From: Reticulitermes speratus
Taxonomy: Eukaryota > Arthropoda > Insecta > Blattodea > Rhinotermitidae
DNA length: 64,000 nt
Direction: 5' to 3'
Assembly: GCA_021186555.1 (NCBI GenBank)
Contig: JAJKFL010000042.1
Coordinates: forward strand, 17,522,521 to 17,586,520
Each line of letters opens with the position of its first letter. Position 1 is the first letter of the stretch. The notes beneath the pieces were generated by a model. It made no database searches and was not told where the DNA came from. It saw only the letters and a list, made by a program, of their open reading frames with translations. The position numbers and the translations under genes were made by a program. This document shows positions 25,401-40,400 of the stretch, one piece after another.

Positions 25401-28400
25401 TTTATTAACATGTATAGGGTGACAGCAGTTCTTCGGCAACAGTCATTATCTACAATATGACATGACAGTTTTCACAAAAGTACTTGCAGACACTGTTCTT
25501 GGTAGCCAAGGGCCTAACATCTGCAACCCTTCCTGTAGAAGGATTTCCTCTACTCTCTACTTGTCCTTCATCAAACATGTAGGGCCTGTGCAAGTTTTAA
25601 GGCTTTTGCAGTGGTGTGGTTGAGGTCTCTGATCTTCTGGGATGTGGTGCCATGTCACTGGGTGATTGGTGTCTGATGTTGTGAGACAGCATAGTGGTCT
25701 CAAAACGTATGGAATAAATCATACGGTGACACAGTGTCACATCCCAGAAGAACAGAGGCCTCATATAGGGCTTAAAATCTTCAGGCTTGTCACTGTTTTC
25801 AGAAATCAGGCTTTAGAACATGAACGTTTCCTACTCCTGTTATCATTAGTACTCAGTTATGATTCCATGTCAATATGTGGGATGTTAGCACTGTTGTTGT
25901 CGTAAAAATGGACTTCTGCCTGACATAGTGGGGACTGAAATTTTGGATATTGCTCGTCAACCAAAATTAAAATCTGACTATGTTTTTGAAGGCTGGATCT
26001 GGTTCTATCTTTAGGTGGATCAGGGAAATGGGAGAATGTATTCAGGTGGGCCCATTAGAAAGAGGTAGTTTCAATCCCAGAATGTCTTGTAAATATCTTC
26101 TCCACAGACAGATTAAAGGATGTAATGAATTATATAACTTAATGACTTATATGTATGTGCACTTACTGCTAGTATTGATCTTATCCAACTGATATTTATA
26201 CCAATAGGCCAGTTTTGTGTTGGGTACTGTCCTTCGCATGAAATACATTATGTTTCATATGCACAACATTTTGGGATATGGGTGTAATACCACCTTCCGG
26301 TGAGTGGTTTTCATGAAAATGACAAATTTTTATTTTTTTTCTCCCCCCCCCCCCCCCCCCCCCCCCCAATTTTAACATCAGTAGCAATGTTTGGAATCAG
26401 ATGTGGAATTGTTTTAAATTCTAGTGTATTATGCGCATTTCTAGACCCATCCTGAATCCACTGTTGTCACAAACCCAAATAGGTAAACATATCTGGTAGT
26501 GGTCATATATAACCCACTTTTCACCACTGCTACGTTTGTAATTTTTAATACATAGATAATTCTTCATGAGATCTCTAAAGGTAAAAGTTTCCCTGTAACA
26601 TGCCATGGATGTGTGTGTGGAGAAGAGAAAATCTCTTGCCCATGCCAGGGTTCAAACCCCAAACCATCCAGCTTGTAGTGAGTAGCTATACCAACTATGC
26701 TGTCCTGGTTCCTTCGTCAGATTTGTAGGTATGTTCATAATCAACCACCATACAAAATTTTAAGAAAAATATTCTAATAACAGCTGCATATTTGTGTAAG
26801 ATCTGTTATCACACAGACTTCAGGAACTTATTTAAATGATAGTATTGTTACAGTTACTGCTTTCTGGTATGTCATACTGTGTCATCTGATAGCTCATTAG
26901 CAGTGATTTGGAGGAACCAGCTGTCTCCATCTGTCCCACAGATGGAGGTTGCAGGTTCCTCTGAAATATTTGTAACAATCCACCACACTGTATGGCGTCA
27001 CATTCCAGAAGACATTAATATTAATAGTCACTGGTATGATAACCTCAAATTTCATGATGCTGTTGCCTCCAGCACCTCAGAAGACTTCATAGCCGCCATG
27101 ATGGTATTATGATAGGCAGTAAGAATCACAAGTATTTGGCAGACTCAGGCAAATTTTATTAAACTCACTTTTTAGGCATTTTTGATGAAGTAAAAAAATA
27201 ACGCTTTATATGGAGACATATCTGTCCATTCATATGTCTGTCTGTCTGTCTATCTGTCTGTGACCTAGTGTCAGTGACTAAACCATTTGTTAGATTTTCA
27301 TGAATTTCAGTATAGAAGTTCTGTACAGAAAGTTGTGAAGCAAGCTTGAGTTTTATGCAAATTGATGCAGGTTTGGTCATACTTTGCTTATGGACACAAA
27401 TAAAATTACATTTACACATGTAACATGAAGCCTATGATGTTTAGAAAGTACAAAACAACTTGGCAAAGTCTATGTACTATGTCACAAAGTGCACCATTTT
27501 CAGTCTTGCTTCAAAGGTGTGGAAGTAGTGGTATTACAATAAGCCTCATGAAAAAAGACAGATGGTTATAAAGGTAGTATTTATTGGTGTAGAAATAATT
27601 AAAATATTACTGTAGAGATATTTCTGTACACTATAACAAGACACTTTACATGTTGTAAACTCATGGATGTGATTCAGGCTTACCATGATATGAGAAGGAA
27701 CTTCTGTCTGTTTGTCTTCTTCTCCAGTCATTACATTTGCCATTCTGTATGGCTGCTACAAGAGCTTCATTGTGGTCCCCATAGTCACCCGTTGAGACTT
27801 CCAGCACTGAGAAATTAGAGGACAATGAGGATGGATGCAGTCTTGCCAGATTTGTCTGGAGCAAAACCCACTCATTGTTACAAAACAGATTTCACAGACA
27901 TTTGCTTCAAGTGAAGGCCTTAAAATCCACTATTTTGGTTTTCAAAGGGAGAAATTGAAAAAGTACACAAAATTAATGGACTTGTGCAAGTTAGTTTTTC
28001 CCTTATATAAAGAATAGAACCTCTATTGTAAGGTGACTACTCTGGAGTCAAAGATCAGTGGCAGGATAATGATACAATGAATCTTATAGACAAATACTGT
28101 CAGATAAGCCTGACATGTTTCTGTCCCAAGGCCATTATTAAGGACATATGTCCAAAAGACTCCAGAAGCTATTGTAAGGGTTTTCAGTCACAAAACGTAT
28201 ATTAAAATATTTAACTATGCTGTATGCATTTGAATATTACTAAAATACTTTTACCTTACTGCCTTTCTTAATATCAGTATCAATATAGTGCATAAGACTC
28301 TTTAAATTTGTACGTACATTTCTGTTAAAATTATAGATTCATGTTAAAATATTTTAGTCTTTTATTTTGTGAATATGTGTGGGTTTTGAAAATTTTAATT

Positions 28401-31400
28401 TCCTTAATTTATAATCCATTGCATCCTGATTTCGTAGTGGTTACTTCTTATCAGCATGCTTAATTTTTTTTATTGTGTTACCAGCTCAGTTTAGCTATGT
28501 TGTAGCAAGGTTCTTATAAAATTATTGTGTAACTAATAGCAATACAACAGTCTGAATTTAAACCAAGTGATTTATAAAAAGAATTCATTTACCCTTAATA
28601 TTCAGGATATCCCTGTTTTGAGCCCTGGTCGGGCTTGTAAGATTTCTACAGTCTTTCTTTCAAAACACTAGGGAAGAATATTTCATGAAGGGTGTCACTT
28701 CTCATCCGCTCTCCTTTTTTTTTCCAATACTGTCCTCCACCTCCCTTTTTTGGCTTTGTAATTGTACTTGTTTTAAGCCTGTTAAATTTCAATGGGAAAA
28801 ATTTGATAATTCCCATCTCTCGTTAGATTTTCCACAAAAAAAGAAAACTTTTCATTGATCCAGTGTTATGCATTGCAGCATTTGGGAGACAGTTTAAATG
28901 ACATTTCCATGGAATATGCATGCTGTGTAATTTTTGGCAAGGGTCAAGATTAATATTGACCGATGCGTACATACCTCTCACCTCCATTTATTGCTGCTAT
29001 GGCATGGTCCCATTCATAAGTACCAACAACTCTGATTGATACATAACAGAAGAATGGCAAGACATAGGCTTTCATATGTGCATATGGATGTAAGTAAAAA
29101 CAATGTGTTTGTGGTACATTGTTTATACATTCATGAGCCACCTAGCTTTCTTCTCGAGAACTCCTGTCTGGTTTTGAATTTTATAAAAGAGTTCATCATG
29201 AAAATAAATTTATAACGTATGAATTTGAACTGTATGAGTCTGTTAGGTTTTAGGTTTTGCACTTCATTTAACATTCTGAATGAAACTGTATGACAGTGTC
29301 ATGATTGAATATTAAATCAAAGAAATATTATATACTAATATGATAGACCTTACTGAGATATTTTTCATGTAGTGTTTTTTTATATTGGTTCAGTACGCCT
29401 TATATCACATATGATTTTGACTTAGGATAATGTTGACAGAAACCCTGAATTAAAGAAATGGAAGAAGCAAAACACTTTAAGAATTAAATCATTGGCCTGA
29501 AGAGGCACCAAATACCTGATCAGATTACATCCAAATTTCTCTGAAAATCTCATTTATCATCATTCAAGTGGGGAAAGTGTTATAATAAATGAAATATGTA
29601 GTATAATTAGAACTTCATGTCTTGGTAACTGTTAGTGCGTATATGTTGGGAAGTGTTTGAAATATATGTTGCACTAATTATTCTTAAATTATGGTTATCA
29701 GAAATATCAAACAGTTCAGATTATGCCTTCTCATCAGTTGTTATTTCAAAAATTTGTTTGTTTGTTTTCCAAATTTGCCAGTGGTCCCACTTACCCCTGT
29801 GCCTGTAAACTTTGCATAACTGTTGGGCATTCTGGTGCTTGTACTATGTACACGTTATAATCAGGAGCACAATTCAATGACAACACAACAATAACAACAG
29901 TAAGTAAGAGTAAGGCAGAATAGTGGTAGTTCATACCAAAATCTGCAGGGTTGTGGTATGGTGGACACTCCAATCCAGCTTCAGATAAGTAGGGTACCAT
30001 ACCCTTGATGCTTCCTTGGTAGATGCACATTCCTTCTGCGACAACGTACAAGTGATCAAACATCTCAAACAGAGAGGCGCTTGGCTGGTGGATTGTGCAT
30101 ACTACAGTACGACCCTCTCTAGCTAGCAGTTTGAGCACTGCTAAACATTGCCTTGATGTACAACTGTCAAGGCCACTGTAATAAAAAAAATAGTAATATG
30201 TGCATTTGAATTTTAAATAGAGCACTGTTGTTCAGAGACTCATATAAAGATTGATCCATATTTGGATAATAGTAATTTATTTTTGCAGTATATTATTACT
30301 GGTCCATGTAATTTTTTATTTCTTAACCATAAATAAATAATGATGCAGAAGGAACATCACAGCTTCAAGATAGGCACTTGGAATGTAAGGACCTTGAATC
30401 AAGGAGAAAAACTCGAAAATATAAAGAAGGAGATGCAGAAGAATGCAGTGTCTGTGTTAGGTGTTAGTGAAATATGGTGGAAGGGTCAAGGTGAAATAAG
30501 AAGTGGTGATTATACAGTGTATTATTCCGGGGGTGACAGGGCTGAAAGAGGCGTAGCAATAGTAGTGCATAAAAGCATAGTGAAAAGTGTTGTTAAGAAG
30601 AGTGTGTATAGTGACAGCATCATTGCTGTTAAGTTGAAGGCAGAACCGGTATTTTGAAAGTGCAAGTGTACATGCCAACATCGGAGTATGAAGATGATGA
30701 AGTGGAAGAGCTGTATGATATAATTGAAGAAATTCTTGAAGAGGATGGAAAGGGTGCGACAAATGCGATTATAATGGGAGATTGGAACAGTGTGGTTGGA
30801 GATAAAGCACATCACAACACTGTTGGACCATATGGACTGTGAAGAAGGAATCAGAGAGATCAAATGCTTATTGACTTGTGTGAAAGAAAGGGACTTGTTA
30901 TAACAAATACATGGTTCAAAAAACCTAAAAGAAGACTGTACACCTGGAAATCACCAGGGGATCAGAGTTGATATCAATTGGACTGTGTACTAGTGAAACA
31001 GCAATTCAGGAACAGTGTGAAGGCTGTGCAGACACTGCCTGGAGCAGATATCGACTCTGACCACAATTTACTGGTTGCAAAAATCTGCACCAGATTGAAG
31101 AAAATAATAAGGTTCCACAAGCGAAAACCAAGATGGGATTTAGAGAAGCTATATGCTCAACAACAGGAAGTACACGATAGTCTAGAAGAAAGACTTGGTG
31201 CAATCAAATGTGAAAGGGGGAATGTGGAAGTGCAGTGGAACAATATCAAGAAATGTGTGTTAAATGCTATGAGTGATGTGGTTGGAAAAGTCGACAGGAG
31301 AGCAAGAAAGCCATGGATTATACAGGAGATGATCAGTAAAATGGATGAATGAAGGAAGTGGAAGAATGTCAACAATGAAGAAGGAAGGAAGAACTACAGA

Positions 31401-34400
31401 AGACTGAGGAACAAATTGAAAAGAACCACAGACAATGCCAAGAAGGGATATCTGGAGAGCATATGCAACGAGATCATAGAATTTCAAGAACAGGGCGTTA
31501 TGATTTAATATACATGAAGACAAAGGAACTAGGTTGTCAAGAAAATCATGGAATTCAAAACATTGGCATCGAAGACTCTCAAGGGAATATAATAATAGAT
31601 CAGAGACGAGTACTGCAAATTTGGGAGAATTATATTACAGAGCTCTACGATCGAGCTCATCAACCAGAACACCTAGAAGTTGAACCTGAAGCTGAAGTGG
31701 ATGAAGACGAGAAAGGCCCTTATATTTTGCTAAGTGAAGTGGAAAAAGCTATCAAGGAAATGAGGGATAAGAAAGCTACAGGAGAAAATGATGTACCTGG
31801 GGATGTACTCAAATTGTTGGGAGAATATGATCTCAAACTATTGACACAGATGATCAACAGCATATATGTAACTGGAGAGTGGCCCAGAGATTTAATTGAA
31901 GTTACAATGATTGCCTTAAAGAAGCCCAAAGCTACAAAATGCAGTGAGCATCATACAGTTAGCATCATCGCACATGCAGCAAAGATAGCAGTGAGGATAC
32001 TTAGAAGAAGGATTCAAAGGAAGACTGAGGATGCGCTAGGAGAAGATCAGTTTGGATTCAGAAGAGGAAAAGGAACTAGGGATGCAATTGGGATGCTGAG
32101 AATGATATCAGAACAAACCTTGGACGTAGATGAGGAATTGTGTGCTTGCTTCATAGACTGGCAGAAGGCATTTGACTGTGTCAACTGGACCAAATTAATG
32201 CAGATCCTAAAGGGAATTGGGATAGACTGGCGCGAAAGAAGATTGATCAGAAAATTGTACATGGAACAGAGTGTCAAAATATGACTGGACCAAGGGGAGA
32301 TGAGGAGTGTGAAGATTGGAAGAGGAGTTAGACAAGGTTGCTGTTTGTCGCCGATTCTGTTCAACTTATACAGCGAATGCCTTACCAAAGAAGCTCTTGA
32401 AGGTCTGGAGATTTCAAAATAGGACGACAAGGAATTCACACTGTGAAATATGTAGATGACCTTGTGCTACTGGCTAGGGAAGAAACAGTGCAACAGGGCA
32501 TGGTTGATAGACTAATTGAAATTGGAAGACGCTATGGAATGGAAATGAATGTGGAAAAAACTAAGTTAATGAGAATCTCAAGGCAACCAGCCCCAATGAA
32601 AATTATGATAGATCAAAAACAATTGGAGAATGTGGAATATTTCAATTATTTGGGTAGCATGATAACACATGATGCAAGGTGTACACGTGAAATTAAATCC
32701 AGAATTGCCATGGCAAAAGCAGCATTCAACAAGAAGAAGACTCTTTTCACCAGCAAACTGGACTTAAATTTAAGGAAGAAACTAGTAAAGTGCTACATTT
32801 GGAGCATAGCTTTGTATGGTGCTGAAACGTGGACACTTCGGAAAGTAGATCAGAAGTATCTGGAAAGTTTAGAAATGTGGTGCTGGAGGAGAATGGAAAA
32901 GATCAGTTGGACCGATCGTGTGAGAAATGAAGAAGTATTACACAGGGTCAAGGAGGAGAGGAATATCCTACTTACAATAAAAAGAAGAAAGGCTAACTGT
33001 ATTGGGCACATAATGCCTAAGAACTGCCTTCTAAAACACTTGATTGAAGGAAAGATAGAGGGGAGGATAGAAATGACGGGAAGACGAGGAAGAAGACTTA
33101 AGTAGCTACTGGATGATCTTAAGGAAGAGAATACTGAAAACTGAAAGAGGAAGCACTAGATCGCACTGTGTGGAGAACTCGCTTTGGAAGTGGCTATGGA
33201 CCTGTCGTAAGGCAGACTACAGAATGATGATGAAATTATCTTTGACTTAACTGTAAAATTTACCTTGTAGGCTCATCAAAAAACATAACTGGTGGGTTGT
33301 TGACTAGTTCAAGGGCAATAGCGAGCCTTTTGCGCTGTCCACCAGAGAGACTTTTGCTCTGTGTGTTTTCAACCTCGGATAAACCCATGGCTCTAAGAAT
33401 CTCATTTACCTGAAAGAACAAAATGTTCAGCTTAAAAATACATTTAAGGAAATGATCACTTGCTGCAATTCAGTGCTTGGAATTTGTACCTCCAGCATGT
33501 TGTTCCCAAATTTACCTAATGACTGACTTCATACTCTTCCTAGTGTTGGGTGTGTATTTAGGAAACTGTTCATATTCATTTAGCATTATTGTTATGTGGC
33601 TGAATATCTAACTTTTTTAAACTTTATTGAAGGAATTTTCAGTATTTGTGAATCCATCACTTTGTTTAGAACTCTTCCACACAAAACCCAGAAATGAAGA
33701 ATTTTATTTTTAGATTTATGTAGTAAGAGTAATAAAAATTAAATTTCTTTGCCCCTCAGTGAGAGGACACTCTAGCACCTTGTTTGTTTTCTCTTAGTTC
33801 TTCCATAAACTGTTAAATAACACCAAAGGTGACCAAAATAACTTTTTCTATCCTTTTCCATTACTTTGATATTAAGCATTATGTGCATGAATGTGCATGG
33901 GGCTAATGATGTTAGGCAGACTGAGATACAAACAGCTCAGCCAATAGTGCCCAAGCCTAGGGTCATTGATGTTGAAAAGGCTGTCTGGAGAGCTGAAAAG
34001 ATGTAAAGCACCAGGTGTTGATCAAATTCCAGCAGGATTGATCAAGTAGGAGGCAGGACAATGCGTTCTGAGATATGTAAACTTATTAATTTTCCCTGGA
34101 ATAATGAAGAATTTCCTCAGTAGTGAAAGTGGTGAATCATTGTACTGATTTCCAAGACAGGTGTAAAACGTAATGTAGTAATTATTGACGCATATCAATC
34201 TTACCAACGACATACAAAATTTTATCTGACAGTCTTCTGTCAAGTTTAACTCCATATAGAGGTCAAATTATTGTGGGTCATCAGTGGGGATTTTGATATA
34301 ACAGATCAAAGGCTGCTCATGTACTCTGCATTTGTCAAATACTCCAGAAAAAATGGGAATACATGGGGCAGTGCAGCAGCTATTTTTAAACTTCATGAAA

Positions 34401-37400
34401 GCCTATGGGTCAGTTAGTAGGGAGGTTCTGTGTAATATCCTCTTTGAGGTTGGTAAGCCTGTTAGGTTTCTGTGGCTTCAGGAACGTTCTAGAATTTTCT
34501 TGGTCTTTTAATCACGTTTTGTCACCTTCCAGAAGCCGGACTCAAACGAGTTTGGTGAGAACATAACAACTCCATGAATCTGATTAGGTGAATAAAATGT
34601 CTTTAATTGAAACCAACAGCCAAGCCAATAAGCAAATATTTGTCTGATACATTTCCTATTAAAATTGGTCTGAAACAAGGAGACGCTGTCACCATTACTT
34701 TGCGACATTGTTTTAAAAGATGCCATTAGGAAGGTTCAAGCAGGAAGGTTTTTTAAACTGAATGAGACATGTCAGTGTCTGGTCTGTGCTGATGGTGTTA
34801 ATTCATTGGAAAAATATATACAATAAATAGAAAAACAGGAGCTTTATTAGTCACTAGTAAAGAGCTGTAGCTGGAAGTAAATTTGGGAAAAGTTAAATGT
34901 ATGCTGATATCTCGTAAACAGCATACAGGAAAGAGATAGGTAATAAATTATTTGAAAGTGTGGCAAAATTAAAATATTTGGGAATACCCAAACAAATCAA
35001 AATTTCGTTTATGAAGAAATTAAGAGCAGATTTAACTCTGGGAATGCCTGTCACCAATCCATGTAGCATCACTCGTCTCCCTGTTTGCTTTCCAAATATA
35101 TAAAGATTAAAATATACAGCACCACAAATTTGTCTCTTGTTCTATTGGGTGTGAAATTTGGTCTGTCATGCTGAAGGAAGAAAATAGCCTGAGGGTGTTC
35201 GTGAATGGAGTGTTGAGGAAGGTATTTGGGCCTAAGAGGGACAAGGTAAAAGGGAACTGGAGGAAATTGCACAACAAGGAGCTTCATGATCTGTGGTCCT
35301 CACCAAATATGATTCGGGTGATCATATCAAGTGGAATGAGATGGGTGGGGCATGTGACACGTATGGTGGGTGGGGGGGGGGGGGTAGAGGTGTGTTTTTA
35401 AGTCTTTAGGGAGGGAACGAGACCACTTGGAAGACCTAGGCATATGTGGCAGTTTGATAGTAAAATTGATCTCAAAGCAGGGGTGCACAAATTTTCCAAA
35501 AATCTAGGAGCAACCTCAAAATTCTAGGCACCAGAATGAAGCAGTTCCATACTGAGGACCCATGAATATTAGGCGCGACCGCACAAAATTTAGTCGCCTG
35601 GGCGACCTGGTGCCTGGGATTTATGCATCCCTGTCTTAAAGAAATCGATTGGGAGGACGTGGACTGGATTGAGTGGGCTTAGGATAGGGACAAGTGGCAG
35701 GCTGTTGTGAATGTGGTTATGAACCTTCGGGTTCCATAAAATGCGAGGAACTTCTTGTTCAGCTGAAGAACTACTAGCTTCTCAGGAAGAACTCTGCACC
35801 ATGGAGTTAGTTTGTTCGTTAGGTAGTTGAACATTATCTCACTGCGCCTCAGTGCAAGAGTGTGGATTAGACAACTTACCCTTTCCATCTTATGTTTAGG
35901 GGAAAATTCGGCCCCAAGCTTCAGGTTGGCAGCAATGGACATGGCTTCATGAACTGTGAGCAGGGGCTGAAGTTCATCATCCTGCATTATGTAGCTCGAG
36001 TCTCTCCGGAACCGATGGATGTCCCGCTCCACACCATTCACTTTTACTACACCAGTAACCCTGTTTGTCCTACAGCAGAGCATAACATTAGTAGACAGAT
36101 TTCAAAACTTTGAAGCCTGAAATTCTTATAGATGATATTCATGAATTTGGTTACTATGTCCCCGAAATTACCGAAAGGATTTCTATGAAACTAGGTACAG
36201 GAATTTATATTAAGAGTTTAGGATGGATATTTAATTTTGGGTCAAATATGATCTGTAGGACCATCATGAAAATCGTATAAAACGTATAGATTTTATAAAA
36301 AAAAGATGGGTTGGGGTGTGCATGAAAGATTGGCGATCTTTGTATTAGACCTTCCGTTGTATATGGCAAATCAAGTAGAAGGGTATTTCAGTTGTCTTAT
36401 TTTGTCGCGTGACGTACATTTCTGTTCGAAAAACTGGTGAGCCCATATGACGTTAATTGTAGATCTCTTTAAGCCAAGATTTTCATTAAAACATTTTCCG
36501 ATACTGCGGATACTAAACAAAATACACTGAAAAGTAATTTTTTTCTCTCTGTTCAGTGTGGTTAGCTTTGCAACAGCATGTTTGTGTATGCGATAAAGGA
36601 ATACGAAGTCCAGCGGGCATTTCGATGTACTTCGCACTTGCTCACACAAAATACCTTTCTCCGATGACACAAATCGGAGCCAGTTCTACCAACCTGTCAT
36701 TTTCACAATCCATTCTAATGTTATCTTAAACCTTCTCTTTCTTCCGCGTGAACGTTTCCCATGAGGGTTACTCAACAAATGCTATATTCGTTCCTTGTAG
36801 CCCCATCCTGACCACATGTCCAACCTATCGTAGTTTTCTATATTTCAATGTCCTAACAATACCAGGGTTGTCAGGTAGAGGTCTCTGCGACGAGCTGGTC
36901 CCTCGTCCAGAGGAGTCCTACCGAGTGTGGTGTGTCTAAAGAGTGTGATCGTGAAGCCTCGAAAAATGAGGCGGCCTAGGCCCCCAAGGGGCTGTCGAAC
37001 CATTGAAAAAAAAAACAACACCAGGTGACCTGCATAAATTACGAAGGTGCTCATTACGTGAAATGCTAAATTGTTCATTACCCTCCTTCGTAGGTAGAAA
37101 GATTTTCCTTAGCATTTTTTTCCAGACTCTTGCAGTACACCTCCTTACCGTGATGTAAGACACCGCGTATCACACACATACACACACACACACACACACC
37201 CGATTGCAAGGTTATAGTTTTTTATCCCGACCTTCATTATTTTCAAAACTAAGATAGTAACAATTTGTGAAATGAATACAGACATTTTTCCTCCATGGTG
37301 CAACAGCCCCTAGTGGGCCAGGGTCTCCTCATTATCGAGGCTTCACGATCACACTCAGACACACCACACTCGGTAGGACTCCTCTGGACGAGTGATCAAC

Positions 37401-40400
37401 CCGACGCAGATATCTCTACCTGACAACACACAACACTCAAGAGGCATTTTTATGTAATATTATTCTAATTTGGTCATGTAGCTTCTTTACTTTCTGTTAG
37501 TTGTATTCCTAGGCGCCTAAATTTTGAAATTTTCTCAAACTATTTACAAATACAGCTTCAGAAAGTAGGCTTTTAATTGAATCCGTGTATCCGCCCTGGA
37601 ATTAGGGGACAGCAGTGTCCACATCTTCGCTTTCCAGTTGACCTTAACACTTGTTTATGGCGCCTGTTTTGATTGGCACGTTTGGTTAGTGTTTGATAGG
37701 CTTGGAAGTTTGAATGTAAAATTGTCTGTATGATGGAACTCGGTAGACAATTCGAATGACGTTCACGTTTTTATCTGTGTGCTCCAACGATGCTGAATTC
37801 TGATCAGGGAGAGCAGTGACCTCGCGATCGTCACGCATTGTGTGCGCAGTGCGTGCAGTGAAGACATTACGAGTATTGTTAGCCAATTGCCGTCCATTGT
37901 AGGCTCCACTGACAGAACAAAACAAATTTAATTTTACTTCGGGAGGATCAGTTTAAACTCCTACTTTATCTTCTTCTGCTTCGTGTTCTTCTTTCTTCTT
38001 CCATAACAAACATTGGGTCATCTCCTTCCGAGTCAAATAAATCGATTCTTCCAGCTTTATCCTGAACCACCCATTTCGCTTCTCCTTACTTCATATCACA
38101 GTGTCAATAATTTTTTGGTGTAATTTTCTAATTTCGGTGTAATCAAAACTTGCTGTCAACAAGCATTTTATTGAATTTCTTTTCAGGCCCCAAAATTACG
38201 GCAAATTACATTCGTCACACGCCTCCCCCCTCCCCCGCCATTTGTTATGTATGTGTATGATGCTTAGGTGATGTTTTTGAGTGCAGAACATAAGTTACAA
38301 CTAGCTAGGCGCTGTTCGCCGTGTAATGTAACCGCTATATTTGTAGTGGCTTCCTACATTATGCCCAACATGCTTCAAACCTTTTGGTTTATCATCAAGG
38401 GCTTCCTTAGGTTTGGGTTCTTTTACAGCTTTTCTTATGGCATGCCATAATTTACACTTGTTTTATATTGCTTTTGAATTATTTCGGTGCAAGTCGCGGT
38501 ATGTATCAGACATCTCTTAGCGTGTGATGGTTACACTTATGATGCGATCGTGGTATGCTCTAGGGTTCTTTTGTTATATCTGATCAATTATTTTATCCCT
38601 TACAGTGTTATAGGATTTTTACGTTGCATTCACCGTGCATTTTTGGTTCAATTAAACAAAAATGCACGGTGAATGCAACGTAAAATTCAGTGTTGCTGAA
38701 CAAGCAAAATTAGTCTACAACTTCCGACGACTTAAAGAGAAGATACATAAGACCAATGCATCCATCTGGTTTAATAAGGTATGCAGGGCAGAACAGCTTG
38801 TACCGAAATACATCCGTATCACAGTCAACGGTAACACATAACGTAGCCAAAATACAAATTGTTATAGGATTTTTGTTACTTGCCCTCCGAATTGTCCGTT
38901 CGTTCTTTTGGCCTTTGTTTTTAGCTTCGTGTTTATCCTTCACATGTGTCTGTGCTGCAGTATTTCAGTTGCCTGGTTGTGTATGTGCACATACCCCGTT
39001 TTGATAATAAGATGATGTTACTTCACGCGGTCCTTCTTCAATATTGCACTGTGTACAAGCTGTTGGTTGTTCCTGTTACTGTATTTACGTTTTAGATCGC
39101 CATATAACCTTGCTCTCGATGTTTGAATTTTCTTGTGGTGCAGTCCCCGTTTGCTGTGCTTCGTCTGTCTTTGGCTGTGATGTGAATCCTAGTCAGTAGG
39201 CGTGGTTGTTTCTGTAGGTTATCTTTATTATCCTTGTTGAGTAACACTTTACTTGGTCGTGTTGTCAGCTTGCAAGAGCAGTGTGTGGTGTTGTCATGTC
39301 AGTGGCCCCCGTCGGCGTTGTCCCCCTCTTATTCCTGTGGTGGTCTGGTACCCTTGTGTGTTTTGGTGGCTTTGGTAGTATTGCCAGGCTCTTTGAAAGA
39401 ATCTGTTAAGTTCTCCGCCGTCTACTCGTCCCTCAGAGTGTCTTTTCCTTTTGAGTATTTACATATATACATATATTCGTAAGTTGTTTTTATATTCCTA
39501 TCCCATTCTTTTTTTTGTATATGTGTTTATAAGTCTCCATGGTGTGTTCGATTGTTTCGTAGGATGTGTGCGGCAAATCCTGAATGTTCTATGTTGGTTT
39601 TTATACAACTGAAGTGGTGCAGTTTGGTCTATGTAAACCGTGTCATAATCCACACATTTTAGGTTGTAAATGTCTCGGATATTATAACATGAATCAGATG
39701 GTTCTGATTGCTGGTTTTGTGTGATATTGTTGGTTGTCTTGAAGTATATTTTCAGACCTGTGTCTGAAGATTTTCGTGACTCCGCTTATGTAGTTGCCGG
39801 TGTATGTGGAGGTGTCGTATTTATTCTGTTGTTTGCGTGTCCTGCTGCCTTCTCCTGTCTTCCCGCCTGTGTTTATTGTACCTGCTGTTGTTTTTATTTT
39901 GCTGTCTTTTGGTTTGGTTATTGTGAGATTTCCTTTTTATCTTTGTCTTCGAGTAGTGGCAGGCCGTTTATTCCGTGCAGTCCAGTTTTTGTTCTGCAGG
40001 ATTGTATACAGTGATGGTTGACTGTGGTATCCGTGGTTGTGGTCTTCCTGTAGATGTGAGTTTGGATGCCGTCCTGTAGCGTTTCGATCCAGAGGTCTAG
40101 GAATTCAACTTTGTTGTTTCTGTCCAAAGTTTCATTCAATTTTAGGTCATGGTGGAAACTGTTGAACTTCTGTTATATCTGTGGCATTGCGTGTCCTCTC
40201 GTCGTAGATGATGAGGATGTAGTCTACGTGTCCCGTGTAGTATGTTGTTATCCCGTTCTTGGTAGTGTTTTGTTGTGGTTCTTGCCATTGTTTGTAGGAA
40301 GATTTCGGATACCAAGTCTGACAGTGGTGATGTCTTAGACACGCCCTTCTTCAGTACTGGACGTAGCTTTGGTTGAGCAGGTCGATCATGTCCTTGCTTG

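Noticed and set aside
26343-26367. Poly-C and poly-G tracts here and near 35370, 45135, 48600, 55090 and 58390 as quadruplex regulators
   Set aside because: Single homopolymer runs without the spaced four-run pattern; some lengths may be assembly artefacts.
28950-29141. Extra ABCG exon in the minus-strand frame with [17 protein letters not shown]
   Set aside because: The exon ending at 29937 and the one starting at 27806 join perfectly (NPADF-V-LEVSTG), leaving no room for it; the resemblance to the linker is chance.
30335-33225. A host protein-coding gene on the plus strand (such LINE ORFs are often named after a developmental protein in databases)
   Set aside because: Endonuclease and reverse-transcriptase motifs in order, with several stops, show it is a LINE.
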